The notes: generated by a model from the letters alone, not told the origin. A DNA stretch of 64,000 nt from Candidatus Formimonas warabiya (GCF_002777255.1 NZ_CP017634.1:5468903-5532902); one strand, 5' to 3'. Counted from the first letter of the stretch, positions 46,701 to 52,983 are shown. Made by a program: numbers and translations.

Positions 46701-48502
46701 CAGCCACGCAGACAGAGGTTGACAACGCAAAAGCCGCACTCACCGCGGCAATCGATGCACTTGTTGAAGCTGAGGGTGGCGGATCTGACCAGACCATTAC
46801 CGTCAAATTCCGTCTCATCGGCGCGACACGCTCCGACGGAGACATCGACCTGAGCGACGGCGACTACAAGGGCAGCGAGTATGTGACATGGATCAAAACA
46901 AAGTCCTATACCCTCGATAAAGGCAGCATGGTATACGATCTGTTTACAGAGGCGCTCGACGACGCAGAGCTGCGCAGCGTCGGTGCGGAAGACAACTACG
47001 TGGAAACCATCTATGCTCCTTCGGCTCTGGGCGGCTACAAGCTGAGCGAATTTACGAACGGCACACGCAGTGGCTGGATGTATACGGTAAACGGCAGACA
47101 TGTAAGGCTCGGGCTTAAGGAACAAACACTTCACGACGGTGATAAGGTCATCTGGCACTATGTGAATGACTATAGTTACGAGGTAGCGGACTGGTTCGAC
47201 GATGATCCCGATTATCCGCCGCTGGGCGACGGGGAGTATTACAACGAGTGGCTGAAGGCGCCGGATGTAGCGCCTACGGCAAACAGCGGTACTTCCTCCG
47301 GCGGCGGTACGTCCACCCCATCTTCGGATTCCTCCACTCTTGCTCCGAAGGTTACGGCGTCAAACGGCGTCGCATCCGCATCGGTCTCGGCGTCCAACAT
47401 GACCTCAGCCATAGCCGACGCGAAAGATAAAGATAGTAAGGCCATCGTTATCGCCCCGGAGATCACCGGTACGGCGAAAAAGGTAAGCGTCGATATTCCG
47501 AAGGCATCCATCTCCTCTGTCGCATCGGAGACGGATGCCGACCTGAAGATCGAAACGCCTGTGGGCAATATTACGATTCCCAATAACCTGCTGTCCTCCA
47601 TCGCCTCCCAGGCAGCGGGCGGCAGCGTCACGGTCAGCCTGGAATCGGTCAACACGGCGACGGCGCTTAGCGCGACGCAGAAGGAAGCGGTGGGCGGCAA
47701 CCCCGTCTACGATATTTCCGTCGTGAGCGGCGGCAACCATATCTCGGACTTCAACGGCGGCAGCGTCACAATCTCCCTGCCCTATACCCTAAAGGCCGAT
47801 GAGAACCCGGCCGGCGTCATGGTCTGGTACTTAAACGACGCGGGCGAACTTGAGCAAATAACCTGCACCTATAACAAGACGACAGGCATGGCGACTTTCA
47901 CTACCCCGCATCTTTCCTACTATGTCGTAGGCTATTCCGAGGCCTGGCAGAACCCCTTCACCGACGTAAAGGCCACCAACTGGTTCTACGGCGCCGTGGA
48001 GTTTGCCGTGAAAAACGGCCTGTTTAACGGCACCACCGCCACGGTCTTTAGCCCGAACACCCCCATGACAAGGACGATGCTGGTGACCGCCCTATACCGA
48101 CTCGAAGGCTCGCCCGCCATCACGGGAACGAGCGGATTCAACGACGTAAAGGACGGCGAGTGGTATGCGAACGCCGTCGTCTGGGCAAGCGCTAACGGTA
48201 TTGTCACGGGCCTGGGCGACGGCCTGTTCGGGGTAAGCGACAACGTGACCCGGGAGCAGCTGGCCACGATCCTATACAATTACGCGAAGTACAAAGGCTG
48301 TGACGTGACGAAGGCGGCCGATCTCAAAGCCTTCACCGACGCATCCGGTATCAGCAGTTGGGCAGAGACGGCCACGAAATGGGCAAACGCCGAGGGACTC
48401 GTCACCGGCGTGACGACAAAAACGCTTGTTCCCGGCGGCAGCGCCACAAGAGCACAGGTGGCGACCATCCTGATGAGGATCGCCGAAAGTATTGTAAAAT
48501 AA
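40784..48502 (+). CDS. Giant SLH-anchored protein with GLUG motifs, three DUF4430 domains and an alpha-toroid
   Basis: 2572 residues from ATG 40784 (AAGGAAAG upstream). Signal peptide about 1-30; cadherin-like sandwich about 160-255; Ig-like domains 260-580; GLUG-type repeats about 700-960 (VVGGLAGG, YVGGIIGMG, YVGGIFGG, YVGGIVGY); bacterial Ig 1048-1125; DUF4430 no. 1 1135-1258 (SGWMYTLNGVHPDLG), no. 2 about 1265-1410; Ig 1410-1520; helical repeat 1525-1585; alpha/alpha-toroid 1592-1925 with DPDITGMALQAL near 1771; FIVAR-like helical 1929-2000; DUF4430 no. 3 2002-2132 (SGWMYTVNGRHVRLG); pre-SLH 2185-2385; three SLH repeats 2387-2572. The SLH and pre-SLH sequences belong to a different subtype from those of cassettes 1 and 2, and the first third is more AT-rich, so the gene looks mosaic. 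Toroid followed by DUF4430 matches the order in intrinsic factor. Confidence 0.88.
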   Translation: MKTKFMSCVMSIVMAIAMMSTLFMGFYASAAGDARLQSIEFASASASGVPYELRPELDENAFEYNVIVPDTLSNFYVKPVLSDEAVAAGQTIKVTTPTGVSGTQMSFATNNAWKSLSLSLGQGATSKTFWIHVGNGVTGSPTGENYYGTVDTRYTFNVIRKLSLSGLTVNDTLSPTFNNDTLSYTAYIPVNDDTVSITVTTPVTGYNLTIGGKDAASSVASELTLDWDINGQMTVPIVVSNNGSGAISTTYTLTLIKETPSDVPQFSLQPKDATYFDTATATPLAIKAFSNGEMTYQWYSNGNNSNTGGTPIGGATSANFTPPITNAGTQTFTTYYYCVVSNSIGNSAASNPAAITIRPDPTPYNLSITLENGDPYPAEGYMFPIGTNAESLPKLKINAQTRYDGNDGAFAYQWWRRTAGSTGSSGCGTTEVITPAVTTDGEYYYYCTVTYNIGSKKFPANGVKSDEVGPFKVYATSAPAPTISKQAAPDLGTHLVGTNNLYFLQITASNVKSYQWYKSTDNENFEPVNGATDYKYTPGKTEAGTFYYFCRVTNTISSVTGETYSSYTDSDVSQVAFVTLAHVTGSTGWSGNGTESSPYLLEDVDDLAALRTLVHAGYTFYDAHFKLADNVTLPADWVPIGIYRNDGVTNGFSSKTPTAQEPLNNGTAYENKPFSGTFDGDGNTVTVSENGLPLFGFVREATVKNINLYGTKIAGYGLINAYAIDYGRDGSAYTEDDLAFTAEIENITIKAGTQTLKAGLIGGSASGIDYVYIKSCVAESGVTIGYDKAQRAIGSFAGSINGTLENCVSYADVYGTTVVGGLAGGKNQSMGPMMVWDSAFHGTVTATGNYVGGIIGMGYSSASAPNSPCVSVQNCYVTGDVAGSNYVGGIFGGEPAIYQNWANGIGYITNNVFYGTVRATEENAYVGGIVGYMKSLDRYNYIANNYYLDSCGAEQGIGGVDSNYVYVSVDGVYSFATLPSNDPGRDPDMRYKRDDDPFGADAGKLVKSVSETQLKGATIINALNNGPNSRCDWEQGADGPVFGSGKHPVSLSISGYKAASTGYPGGESLNLGEMSALVTYSDGTKETVPISDVTFLGFNSDVKGYITVTAKYGKLIELFETRITSDNSNPGSGGEGDEITVTLKVYGDTVHDDETVHTLKDGNLVEWLPQTEYTLTKPATVLDLLDAAEVNYHQKYWNYIDSVTWNGITLAEFTNGPNSGWMYTLNGVHPDLGVCEQFLEDGDSIVLHYTDDYTVETDAGNEPEPEPINVNISVQKDEYGFAISRREFAVRPGLAEEYGYDNHASVGANEVTALDALVAAHIAAFGEDRAAVNNALAVNNGFVTKVMGEDTSAFTFFVNGGMPNDGVLVNYPGYGEQYTGYSVAQAKLNENDTVEFFLIQDTDYYTDTYAWFESGGQKAQALTVTQGESFNLTVKGYIGMFYGLSDPATLAAHTGPIENAAVVSVNINENGAGLFNGPLAVTDEDGVAVLTFDEPGTYVISAVDNSNPAPLLSPWCVVTVVASGQDSAVTAVIEMINDLPDVVQLGDKNEVQAVREAYEDLTEEQQELVPQDTLNKLIAAEERIEQLESGSGGPAVNEILNGVLAYIHEQVESPGVGSTSGEWAVLALARAGIEDDAWYDTYRDNLKQSVTEEVYSLDPDTGKVVMHRNKYTENERVILALAALGEDAEDFDGYDFVSALTDRQASPNEDKYQAVWQGMNGAIYALIALDTNNYLSDMPEGRAYFLNYLTVHEKTNGGWSLNGSTDGSADPDITGMALQALAPYYKMSETKYSTLRDAGAPTLSAIAASVEKAVESLADLQDGSGGFTSSTSSEASSESAAQVLTALASLGSDGTEDGSFMESVLENLLTYRDTATGGFKHVSSAGVNQMATEQAAYALVAYARYVDGANTLYDMSSAFDWSLSDAPPAVDKTALNAEIERANELDESDYTAESWAAFQTALAAAESAADSSTATQTEVDNAKAALTAAIDALVEAEGGGSDQTITVKFRLIGATRSDGDIDLSDGDYKGSEYVTWIKTKSYTLDKGSMVYDLFTEALDDAELRSVGAEDNYVETIYAPSALGGYKLSEFTNGTRSGWMYTVNGRHVRLGLKEQTLHDGDKVIWHYVNDYSYEVADWFDDDPDYPPLGDGEYYNEWLKAPDVAPTANSGTSSGGGTSTPSSDSSTLAPKVTASNGVASASVSASNMTSAIADAKDKDSKAIVIAPEITGTAKKVSVDIPKASISSVASETDADLKIETPVGNITIPNNLLSSIASQAAGGSVTVSLESVNTATALSATQKEAVGGNPVYDISVVSGGNHISDFNGGSVTISLPYTLKADENPAGVMVWYLNDAGELEQITCTYNKTTGMATFTTPHLSYYVVGYSEAWQNPFTDVKATNWFYGAVEFAVKNGLFNGTTATVFSPNTPMTRTMLVTALYRLEGSPAITGTSGFNDVKDGEWYANAVVWASANGIVTGLGDGLFGVSDNVTREQLATILYNYAKYKGCDVTKAADLKAFTDASGISSWAETATKWANAEGLVTGVTTKTLVPGGSATRAQVATILMRIAESIVK

Positions 48503-48520
48503 CCAATCAAAAAAATTTAG

Positions 48521-48563
48521 GGAGAGCGGCCCGCTGATTGCGACTGCTCTCTTCTTTTTTTAT
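48521..48563 (+). terminator. Terminator of cassette 3
   Basis: GAGAGC (48522) pairs with GCTCTC (48546-48551) and is followed by TTCTTTTTTTATT. Confidence 0.75.
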
Positions 48564-48667
48564 TAAAACATCAGCCTTTTAATGGCCTGCTTCGTAAGCA
48601 TCAAATCTCTCTGGCCGCTCGGATAGGTTTTGCATTATGAATGAGGGGAATAAATCGGCAAAGCATA

Positions 48668-48696
48668 TTGTTTTTTAGTACTGAATTTGATACACT
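48668..48696 (+). promoter_or_regulatory. Sigma-A-like promoter before riboswitch 4
   Basis: TTGTTT (48668-48673), 17 nt, TACACT (48691-48696), 32 nt before the aptamer. No element E is present here. The stretch 48564-48667 shows nothing else recognisable. Confidence 0.55.
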
Positions 48697-48727
48697 AAGC
48701 ATAGAGATTTACAAATGAATATGTTTT

Positions 48728-48888
48728 TCAGGTGCCTTTGTTCTGTGGAGAATAAAGGAGAATAGGGAACCAGGTGCAAATCCTGGACGGTCGCGCCACT
48801 GTAAACGGGGAGCAGCCTTCGAAATCCACCGGATTTTCCGGGAAGGAGAAGGCGGGCAACGATCCGTAAGTCAGGAGACCTGCCTGAG
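48728..48888 (+). promoter_or_regulatory. Cobalamin riboswitch 4
   Basis: Core GCCACTGTAAACGGGGA and B12 box AAGTCAGGAGACCTGCC; TCAGG (48728) pairs with CCTGA (48883-48887). It controls a transcript with the small helical gene at 49098 and cobO. Confidence 0.95.
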
Positions 48889-48940
48889 AAAGGATGATAT
48901 ATGACCTTTCGCGGAAAAAGGGTGTATTTAGTGTTGAAAG

Positions 48941-48975
48941 AAACCCCGTTTTTTCGAAAGCGGGGTTTTTTTATA
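48941..48975 (+). terminator. Expression-platform terminator of riboswitch 4
   Basis: AAACCCCG (48941-48948) pairs with CGGGGTTT (48961-48968), followed by TTTTAT. From here to 49097 no gene is credible. Confidence 0.85.
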
Positions 48976-49097
48976 TATTCTCATCCATTCAATATCCCTT
49001 TCTTTTTTGGTATTTCGGCCGGCAGAAGCCGGCCGGGGTATATTTTTTCTTACCCTGGTATTTGTTTCTGTACTTTAAGAAAAGGGCGGTGTGGATC

Positions 49098-49406
49098 ATG
49101 AACTTAGGGGATACTGTTTTGGAAATAGCCTTTGAGATAGAGGGATTTCCTCAAAAAGTTAAATATGATGTAGTACAGTATGTGATGCACCATGAATGGA
49201 GCGTTGCCCTTGAAACGGTGTGCCGGGTGATCAAAAGAGAAAAGCTTGCCGTCCCCTGGGAAACATACAAAAAAGTGATTACTGTAGGCACAAAAATGGG
49301 ACTGAATCCTGATGTCTGGGAGGATGTTTTGTTTTTCGTGAAAAAATATTTAAACATGAGACCAAGCACAAACAAAGCTGAGCCTGTGGGGAAAAGGACA
49401 ATTTGA
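49098..49406 (+). CDS. Small helical protein of unknown function, resembling MafI-type proteins
   Basis: 102 residues from ATG 49098. The frame stays open upstream to 48894, but that part overlaps the riboswitch and terminator and is not coding. The sequence is soluble and probably all-helical, with no signal peptide (KYDVVQYVMHHEWSVALETVCRVI; YKKVITVGTKMGLNPDVWEDV). The pattern of a helix containing E-x-x-x-A-L-E-x-x-C resembles small proteins annotated as MafI-like immunity proteins, but no toxin gene is nearby and the match is by eye only. It is the first gene after riboswitch 4 and lies 19 nt before cobO, so it is probably co-expressed with corrinoid adenosylation. Confidence 0.7.
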   Translation: MNLGDTVLEIAFEIEGFPQKVKYDVVQYVMHHEWSVALETVCRVIKREKLAVPWETYKKVITVGTKMGLNPDVWEDVLFFVKKYLNMRPSTNKAEPVGKRTI

Positions 49407-49425
49407 GGTGAGGAGGTGATTCCGG

Positions 49426-49965
49426 ATGAAGGATCATGGGGAAAAAAGAGGCTATGTTCAGGTTTATACCGGAGAATGCAAAGGAAAGACCACGGCAGCC
49501 TTAGGATTGGCCTTCCGGGCGGCGGGACACGGCTTAAAGACCTATATCGGCCAGTTCATGAAGGGACAGGAATATGGGGAGTTGAAATCCGCTCAAATGA
49601 TGGAGCCTTTGATTACCATTGAGCAATACGGAAAAGAGAGTATGGTGGACCCCGGGGTTCTTCCGGAAACAGCCAATGTGATCATGGCCAAAGCGGGCCT
49701 GGACCTGTGCAAAAAAGCCATGCTTTCCGGTTCCTATGACATTGTGGTTTTTGATGAAATTTGTTATGCCTGCTTTTTCCGCTTAATTAACCTGAAAGAA
49801 ATTATTGAGGTGATCAAAGCAAAACCTCCGGCCGTAGAAGTAATCTTAACCGGCCGCTATGCCCCCAAAGAGCTGATTGCCCTGGCAGACCTGGTCACGG
49901 AAATGAAAGAGGTAAAACATTATTTCCGGGACGGGGTGATGGCCAGAGAGGGAATCGAGAATTAA
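49426..49965 (+). CDS. cobO: Cob(I)yrinic acid a,c-diamide / cob(I)alamin adenosyltransferase (CobO/CobA/BtuR family)
   Basis: 179 residues, ATG preceded by GAGGAGGTG. P-loop of the family at residues 16-23 (GECKGKTT), the Asp-Glu of the second nucleotide motif at 110-111 (VVFDEICYA), LTGR at 141-144, and the conserved C-terminal end KHYFRDGVMAREGIE. The enzyme transfers the 5'-deoxyadenosyl group of ATP to the cobalt of reduced corrinoids, making the coenzyme form. Length is typical for the short clostridial members, without the longer N-terminal extension of Salmonella CobA. It is under riboswitch 4. Adenosylation fits salvage of imported corrinoids; no de novo corrin-ring genes are in view. 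Confidence 0.95.
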   Translation: MKDHGEKRGYVQVYTGECKGKTTAALGLAFRAAGHGLKTYIGQFMKGQEYGELKSAQMMEPLITIEQYGKESMVDPGVLPETANVIMAKAGLDLCKKAMLSGSYDIVVFDEICYACFFRLINLKEIIEVIKAKPPAVEVILTGRYAPKELIALADLVTEMKEVKHYFRDGVMAREGIEN

Positions 49966-50062
49966 TCCGTTCTGTATGAAAAATTTGCTTCAGTTGTGTC
50001 ATAAGACATCCCGGCACGGGAATAGGGTGAAGTGAGATTAAATGAAAAAAGGAGGTAAAAAA

Positions 50063-50194
50063 ATGACGAAAGAGCGGCTTTTTGAGTTTTTAATCCTGTT
50101 AGGTTCTTTGGAATATCAATTGGAATCCTTTGCGGCGGAAATGGATCGCGCCCTGTTATCACGAAAATTGGATGAGCAGATAAACCTGAACTAA
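50063..50194 (+). CDS. 43-residue protein of unknown function
   Basis: ATG 50063 follows a perfect GGAGGT with 6 nt spacing. The product starts MTKERLFEFLILLGSLEYQL and is a single amphipathic to hydrophobic helix followed by a charged tail. An in-frame ATG at 50042 would add seven residues but overlaps the ribosome site. It lies 97 nt after cobO with no clear terminator in between. Evidence is the ribosome site and coding-like composition only; no homology is recognised. Confidence 0.55.
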   Translation: MTKERLFEFLILLGSLEYQLESFAAEMDRALLSRKLDEQINLN

Positions 50195-50273
50195 ATAACG
50201 GCGTGCACAGGAACATGATGATGTTAAGAGAAGTAGTCGGCAGGACTAAAATTACAAATGCGAAATTTATACG

Positions 50274-50302
50274 TTGCTTTTTTGAGCAGTTTATGTTATA
50301 AG
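50274..50302 (+). promoter_or_regulatory. Probable promoter of the cbiMN transcript
   Basis: TTGCTT (50274-50279), 17 nt, TATAAG (50297-50302); an alternative pair is TTGAGC with GATAAT near 50304. It lies about 30 nt before riboswitch 5. Confidence 0.5.
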
Positions 50303-50330
50303 TGATAATAGCAAATTAAATAAGAGCATG

Positions 50331-50498
50331 TGAAGAGGTGCCTCTGATGATGCATCAGAGGGTAATAGGGAACCGGGTGAGAATCCCGGGCGGTCGCGCC
50401 ACTGTAAACGGGGAGCTCCATTTTCGTAAGCCACTGGATTGGGTATCCGGGAAGGAGAAAATGGGCACTGATCCGTAAGTCAGGAAACCTGCCTCAGG
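50331..50498 (+). promoter_or_regulatory. Cobalamin riboswitch 5, first of a tandem pair
   Basis: Core GCCACTGTAAACGGGGA and the box AAGTCAGGAAACCTGCC, where the usual GGAGACC reads GGAAACC. It is of the same subtype as riboswitches 1-4 (GATCCGTAAGTCAGG) and is followed by its own terminator. Confidence 0.93.
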
Positions 50499-50552
50499 AC
50501 AGTGTGTTTAGCCTTTCGCAGAAAAAGGGAGCGCCTAATCTAGGTTCTGATT

Positions 50553-50592
50553 AAAACCTCTCTTTTGGACGTAAAGTGGGGTTTTATTTATT
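50553..50592 (+). terminator. Probable terminator of riboswitch 5
   Basis: AAAACCTC pairs with GGGGTTTT (8 bp with one G-U pair), followed by ATTTATTTT. Confidence 0.6.
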
Positions 50593-50611
50593 TTACAAGT
50601 GCATATGGTTC

Positions 50612-50772
50612 TTTAAGGTGCCTGTTAGGGAGAATAGGGAAACCGGTATCAAGTCCGGTGCGGATCCGCCGCTGTAATCGGAGACGAATCCCCAAAATGT
50701 CACTGTCTGCACGGATGCAGATGGGAAGGCGTGGGAGGAGGATGACCCGAGAGCCAGAAGACCTGCCTTTTA
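50612..50772 (+). promoter_or_regulatory. Cobalamin riboswitch 6, second of the tandem pair
   Basis: Different subtype: core GCCGCTGTAATCGGAGACG and box CGAGAGCCAGAAGACCTGCC, matching the classical adenosylcobalamin riboswitch pattern. It lies 114 nt after riboswitch 5 and immediately upstream of cbiM. Confidence 0.93.
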
Positions 50773-50829
50773 GAAAGCCGTAGCCAAAGGAGACCGGTGG
50801 GGCTGACTAAAGATGTAAAGCAAGTTTTT

Positions 50830-50862
50830 CCCCCGTTGAGCACCGGGGGACTTTTTATTTAT
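50830..50862 (+). terminator. Terminator of riboswitch 6
   Basis: CCCCCG pairs with CGGGGG around GTTGAGCAC-type loop, followed by ACTTTTTATTT. Between this and cbiM (50863-50989) no gene is seen. Confidence 0.8.
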
Positions 50863-50989
50863 GAGGACTTTTCTCAGGTTGGGAGGTGGAAAGCAGGGTA
50901 AACACGGGTTGTTTTGACACTCTCGTCGGTTAGTGCTTTTTTCATGGAAAACGGAATCATTTATTTTACAACAAAAGGAGGAGAAGTTC

Positions 50990-51742
50990 GTGAAAAAACA
51001 ATTGGTGGCAGCCTTTGTCCTGATGCTGGCGATTTTTTCTTTTGCACCGCAGCCAACTTATGCCATGCATATTATGGAGGGTTTTCTGCCTGCGAAATGG
51101 TGTATCTTTTGGTATGTTTTAAGTACGCCTTTTGTGATCCTCGGCATTATTTCCATTTCTAAAAGGGTATCCAAGAACCCGGAATTAAAATTGCTTTTAG
51201 GGGTATCCGGTGCCTTCGCCTTTGTCCTCTCTGCCCTGAAAATCCCCTCGGTTACTGGCAGCAGTTCCCATCCTACCGGGGTAGGTCTGGGCGCGGTGCT
51301 GTTCGGACCTTTTGCCATGAGTGTCCTGGGTTGTATTGTCCTTCTTTTCCAGGCAATTCTCTTAGCCCATGGGGGCCTTACCACCCTGGGCGCAAACACT
51401 TTTTCCATGGCGGTAGTGGGACCTCTCGCCGCTTACGGTATCTTTGTTTTTTCCAGAAAAGTGGGCTTGTCCACCGGGATTGCCGTATTTCTGGCTGCTG
51501 CCCTGGGCGATCTCCTTACTTATGTCACCACGTCAATTCAGCTGGCTTTGGCTTTTCCCGCCGTTACAGGAGGAGTGGCCGCATCTGCGGTTAAATTTTT
51601 AACCATTTTTGCCGTGACCCAAATTCCCCTGGCCATCAGTGAAGGATTATTGACGGTAGTGGTGTTTAATTTCCTTTCATCCTACAGTAAGAATGAATTG
51701 GCCTTATTAAATCTAATTTCCCCCAAAGGGAAGGAGGCTTAA
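50990..51742 (+). CDS. cbiM: Cobalt ECF transporter substrate-specific component CbiM
   Basis: 250 residues from GTG 50990, placed by AAAGGAGGAG; upstream in-frame ATG 50933 has no ribosome site. A signal peptide ends at about residue 25 so that mature CbiM begins MHIMEGFLP, whose N-terminal Met-His ligates the metal ion. Several membrane helices follow, with SSSHPTGVGLG in the conserved His-containing loop. CbiM with CbiN imports Co2+ for corrin metallation. It is controlled by two tandem cobalamin riboswitches and coupled to cbiN (4 nt gap). No cbiQ or cbiO follows, so ATPase and T subunits must come from elsewhere. Confidence 0.96.
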   Translation: MKKQLVAAFVLMLAIFSFAPQPTYAMHIMEGFLPAKWCIFWYVLSTPFVILGIISISKRVSKNPELKLLLGVSGAFAFVLSALKIPSVTGSSSHPTGVGLGAVLFGPFAMSVLGCIVLLFQAILLAHGGLTTLGANTFSMAVVGPLAAYGIFVFSRKVGLSTGIAVFLAAALGDLLTYVTTSIQLALAFPAVTGGVAASAVKFLTIFAVTQIPLAISEGLLTVVVFNFLSSYSKNELALLNLISPKGKEA

Positions 51743-51746
51743 TCAG

Positions 51747-52028
51747 ATGAAATATTCCTGGATTCTCATCGTCCTCGTGGTCATTTTAGCGGCTGTCCCC
51801 TTGTTCATGGTTCAAGGTTCGGAATTCGGCGGGTCGGACGGGGCTGCCGAAGAAGCGATTACCGAAATCAACCCGTCCTACCAGCCCTGGTTCGCTCCTT
51901 TCTGGGAACCGCCCGGGGGAGAAACGGAAAGCTTGCTCTTTGCCCTTCAGGCTGCCTTAGGAGCAGGATTCCTGGGTTATTACTTTGGATATAAAAGAGG
52001 TCAAGCGAAAGCGGCGGCCTCTAAATAG
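51747..52028 (+). CDS. cbiN: Cobalt transport protein CbiN
   Basis: 93 residues: N-terminal membrane helix (about 5-24), an extracytoplasmic loop with the family pattern GSEFGGSDGAAEEAI and YQPWFAPFWEPP, and a second helix (about 63-82) ending in a basic tail. CbiN interacts with CbiM and is needed for cobalt loading. Typical length. Downstream is cbiZ, 33 nt away. Confidence 0.95.
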   Translation: MKYSWILIVLVVILAAVPLFMVQGSEFGGSDGAAEEAITEINPSYQPWFAPFWEPPGGETESLLFALQAALGAGFLGYYFGYKRGQAKAAASK

Positions 52029-52061
52029 AGATACCTATAGGGCATAAAAAACAAGGCAAGG

Positions 52062-52766
52062 ATGGTAAGGGAAGTGTCTGAATTCAGTTTGCCTGTTCCA
52101 GGTGTGCGTTTATTTGAAAAGAATGAAGTACTGGTCCTGCACGCGGACAAAAGGCTTTTTACCTTAAATTCGTCTGTGTGGGGCGGCGGCTTTCACAGCC
52201 CCTATTTTGTGATCAACCAGCAGGTCCATAAGAATTATTGCGGGGAAGATCCGGCCGGGGATTTGGCCGGGACAATAGAAGCCATGGGGCTGATCCCTGA
52301 GCAATGTGTAGGGATGATGACGGCAGCCCATGTAAAAGATGCTGCCCTTGAATATGAAATAAGCAGTCCGCTATCGGTAGTGGCAATTGCCACCGCAGGT
52401 ACCAGCAATGCCATGGCAGCGGGAGGAACCCCTCCTCCCTTCGCCTTTGGCGTGGTGGGCACCATTAATATTATTGTTTTGATTGATGGGGACCTGACGG
52501 CGGGAGGTATGGTCAATGCTGTGATTACGGCTACGGAAGCGAAAACGATGGCGCTGCAGGATTTAGAGATCAAAGATGTCTTTACGGGGGAACCGGCTTC
52601 CGGGACCTCTACGGATGCGGTGGTGGTGGCGGTGACCGGAAAAGGAGAAAAACTTCCGTATGCGGGAACAGCCACTCAGATAGGAGGGATGATTGGGCGT
52701 ACCGTGCGCAAAGCAGTTACAGAGGCTATTGGGCGATATTTGCGGTATAGAGAGCTGAACGGTTAG
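52062..52766 (+). CDS. cbiZ: Adenosylcobinamide amidohydrolase CbiZ
   Basis: 234 residues. CbiZ cleaves the aminopropanol side chain from adenosylcobinamide (and some pseudocobamides), giving adenosylcobyric acid for remodelling into the preferred cobamide. Family marks: FTLNSSVWGGGF near residue 30, VHKNY, MMTAAHV, the AGTSNAMAAGG segment, GTSTDAVVVAVTG near 185 and YAGTATQIGG. The ATG at 52062 has only a weak AAGG site; GTG 52074 is possible. It is in the riboswitch 5/6 operon. Its presence means the cell recycles foreign corrinoids, which fits the uptake machinery around it. Confidence 0.92.
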   Translation: MVREVSEFSLPVPGVRLFEKNEVLVLHADKRLFTLNSSVWGGGFHSPYFVINQQVHKNYCGEDPAGDLAGTIEAMGLIPEQCVGMMTAAHVKDAALEYEISSPLSVVAIATAGTSNAMAAGGTPPPFAFGVVGTINIIVLIDGDLTAGGMVNAVITATEAKTMALQDLEIKDVFTGEPASGTSTDAVVVAVTGKGEKLPYAGTATQIGGMIGRTVRKAVTEAIGRYLRYRELNG

Positions 52767-52789
52767 AATAAAACACGGGAGGGGGAACG

Positions 52790-52942
52790 GTGAAAGAGGC
52801 TACGATTAAAATGACGGTAACGGATAAAGAGCGGAAAATTATCGAATTAATACGCAGTACGGGATTTGGCGAATTGAAGATTGTGATTCAGGATCAGGAG
52901 CCGGTGCGCATCGAGGAGATTACCAAATCCATCAAATTATAA
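52790..52942 (+). CDS. DUF2292-like small protein, copy 4
   Basis: 50 residues from GTG 52790 following GGGAGGGGG. It contains TDKERKIIELIRSTGFGEL and ends IEEITKSIKL. It is the most diverged copy and the only one not placed first after a riboswitch; here it closes the cbiMNZ operon, 23 nt after cbiZ. Its recurrence next to unrelated corrinoid genes strengthens a functional link between this family and corrinoid metabolism in this organism. Confidence 0.88.
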   Translation: MKEATIKMTVTDKERKIIELIRSTGFGELKIVIQDQEPVRIEEITKSIKL

Positions 52943-52983
52943 GTAAATAGACTCGCCTAAATTGATAGGTACTTGGATATGGC

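Noticed and set aside
48894..49097. N-terminal extension of the 102-residue gene
   Set aside because: It overlaps the end of riboswitch 4 and its terminator, so ATG 49098 is the likely start.
49098..49406. Toxin-immunity gene (MafI-like)
   Set aside because: Similarity is only a helical pattern seen by eye; no toxin is adjacent and the gene is under a cobalamin riboswitch.
50565..50783. 72-codon frame in the cbiM leader
   Set aside because: It lies over riboswitch 6 and encodes nothing recognisable.
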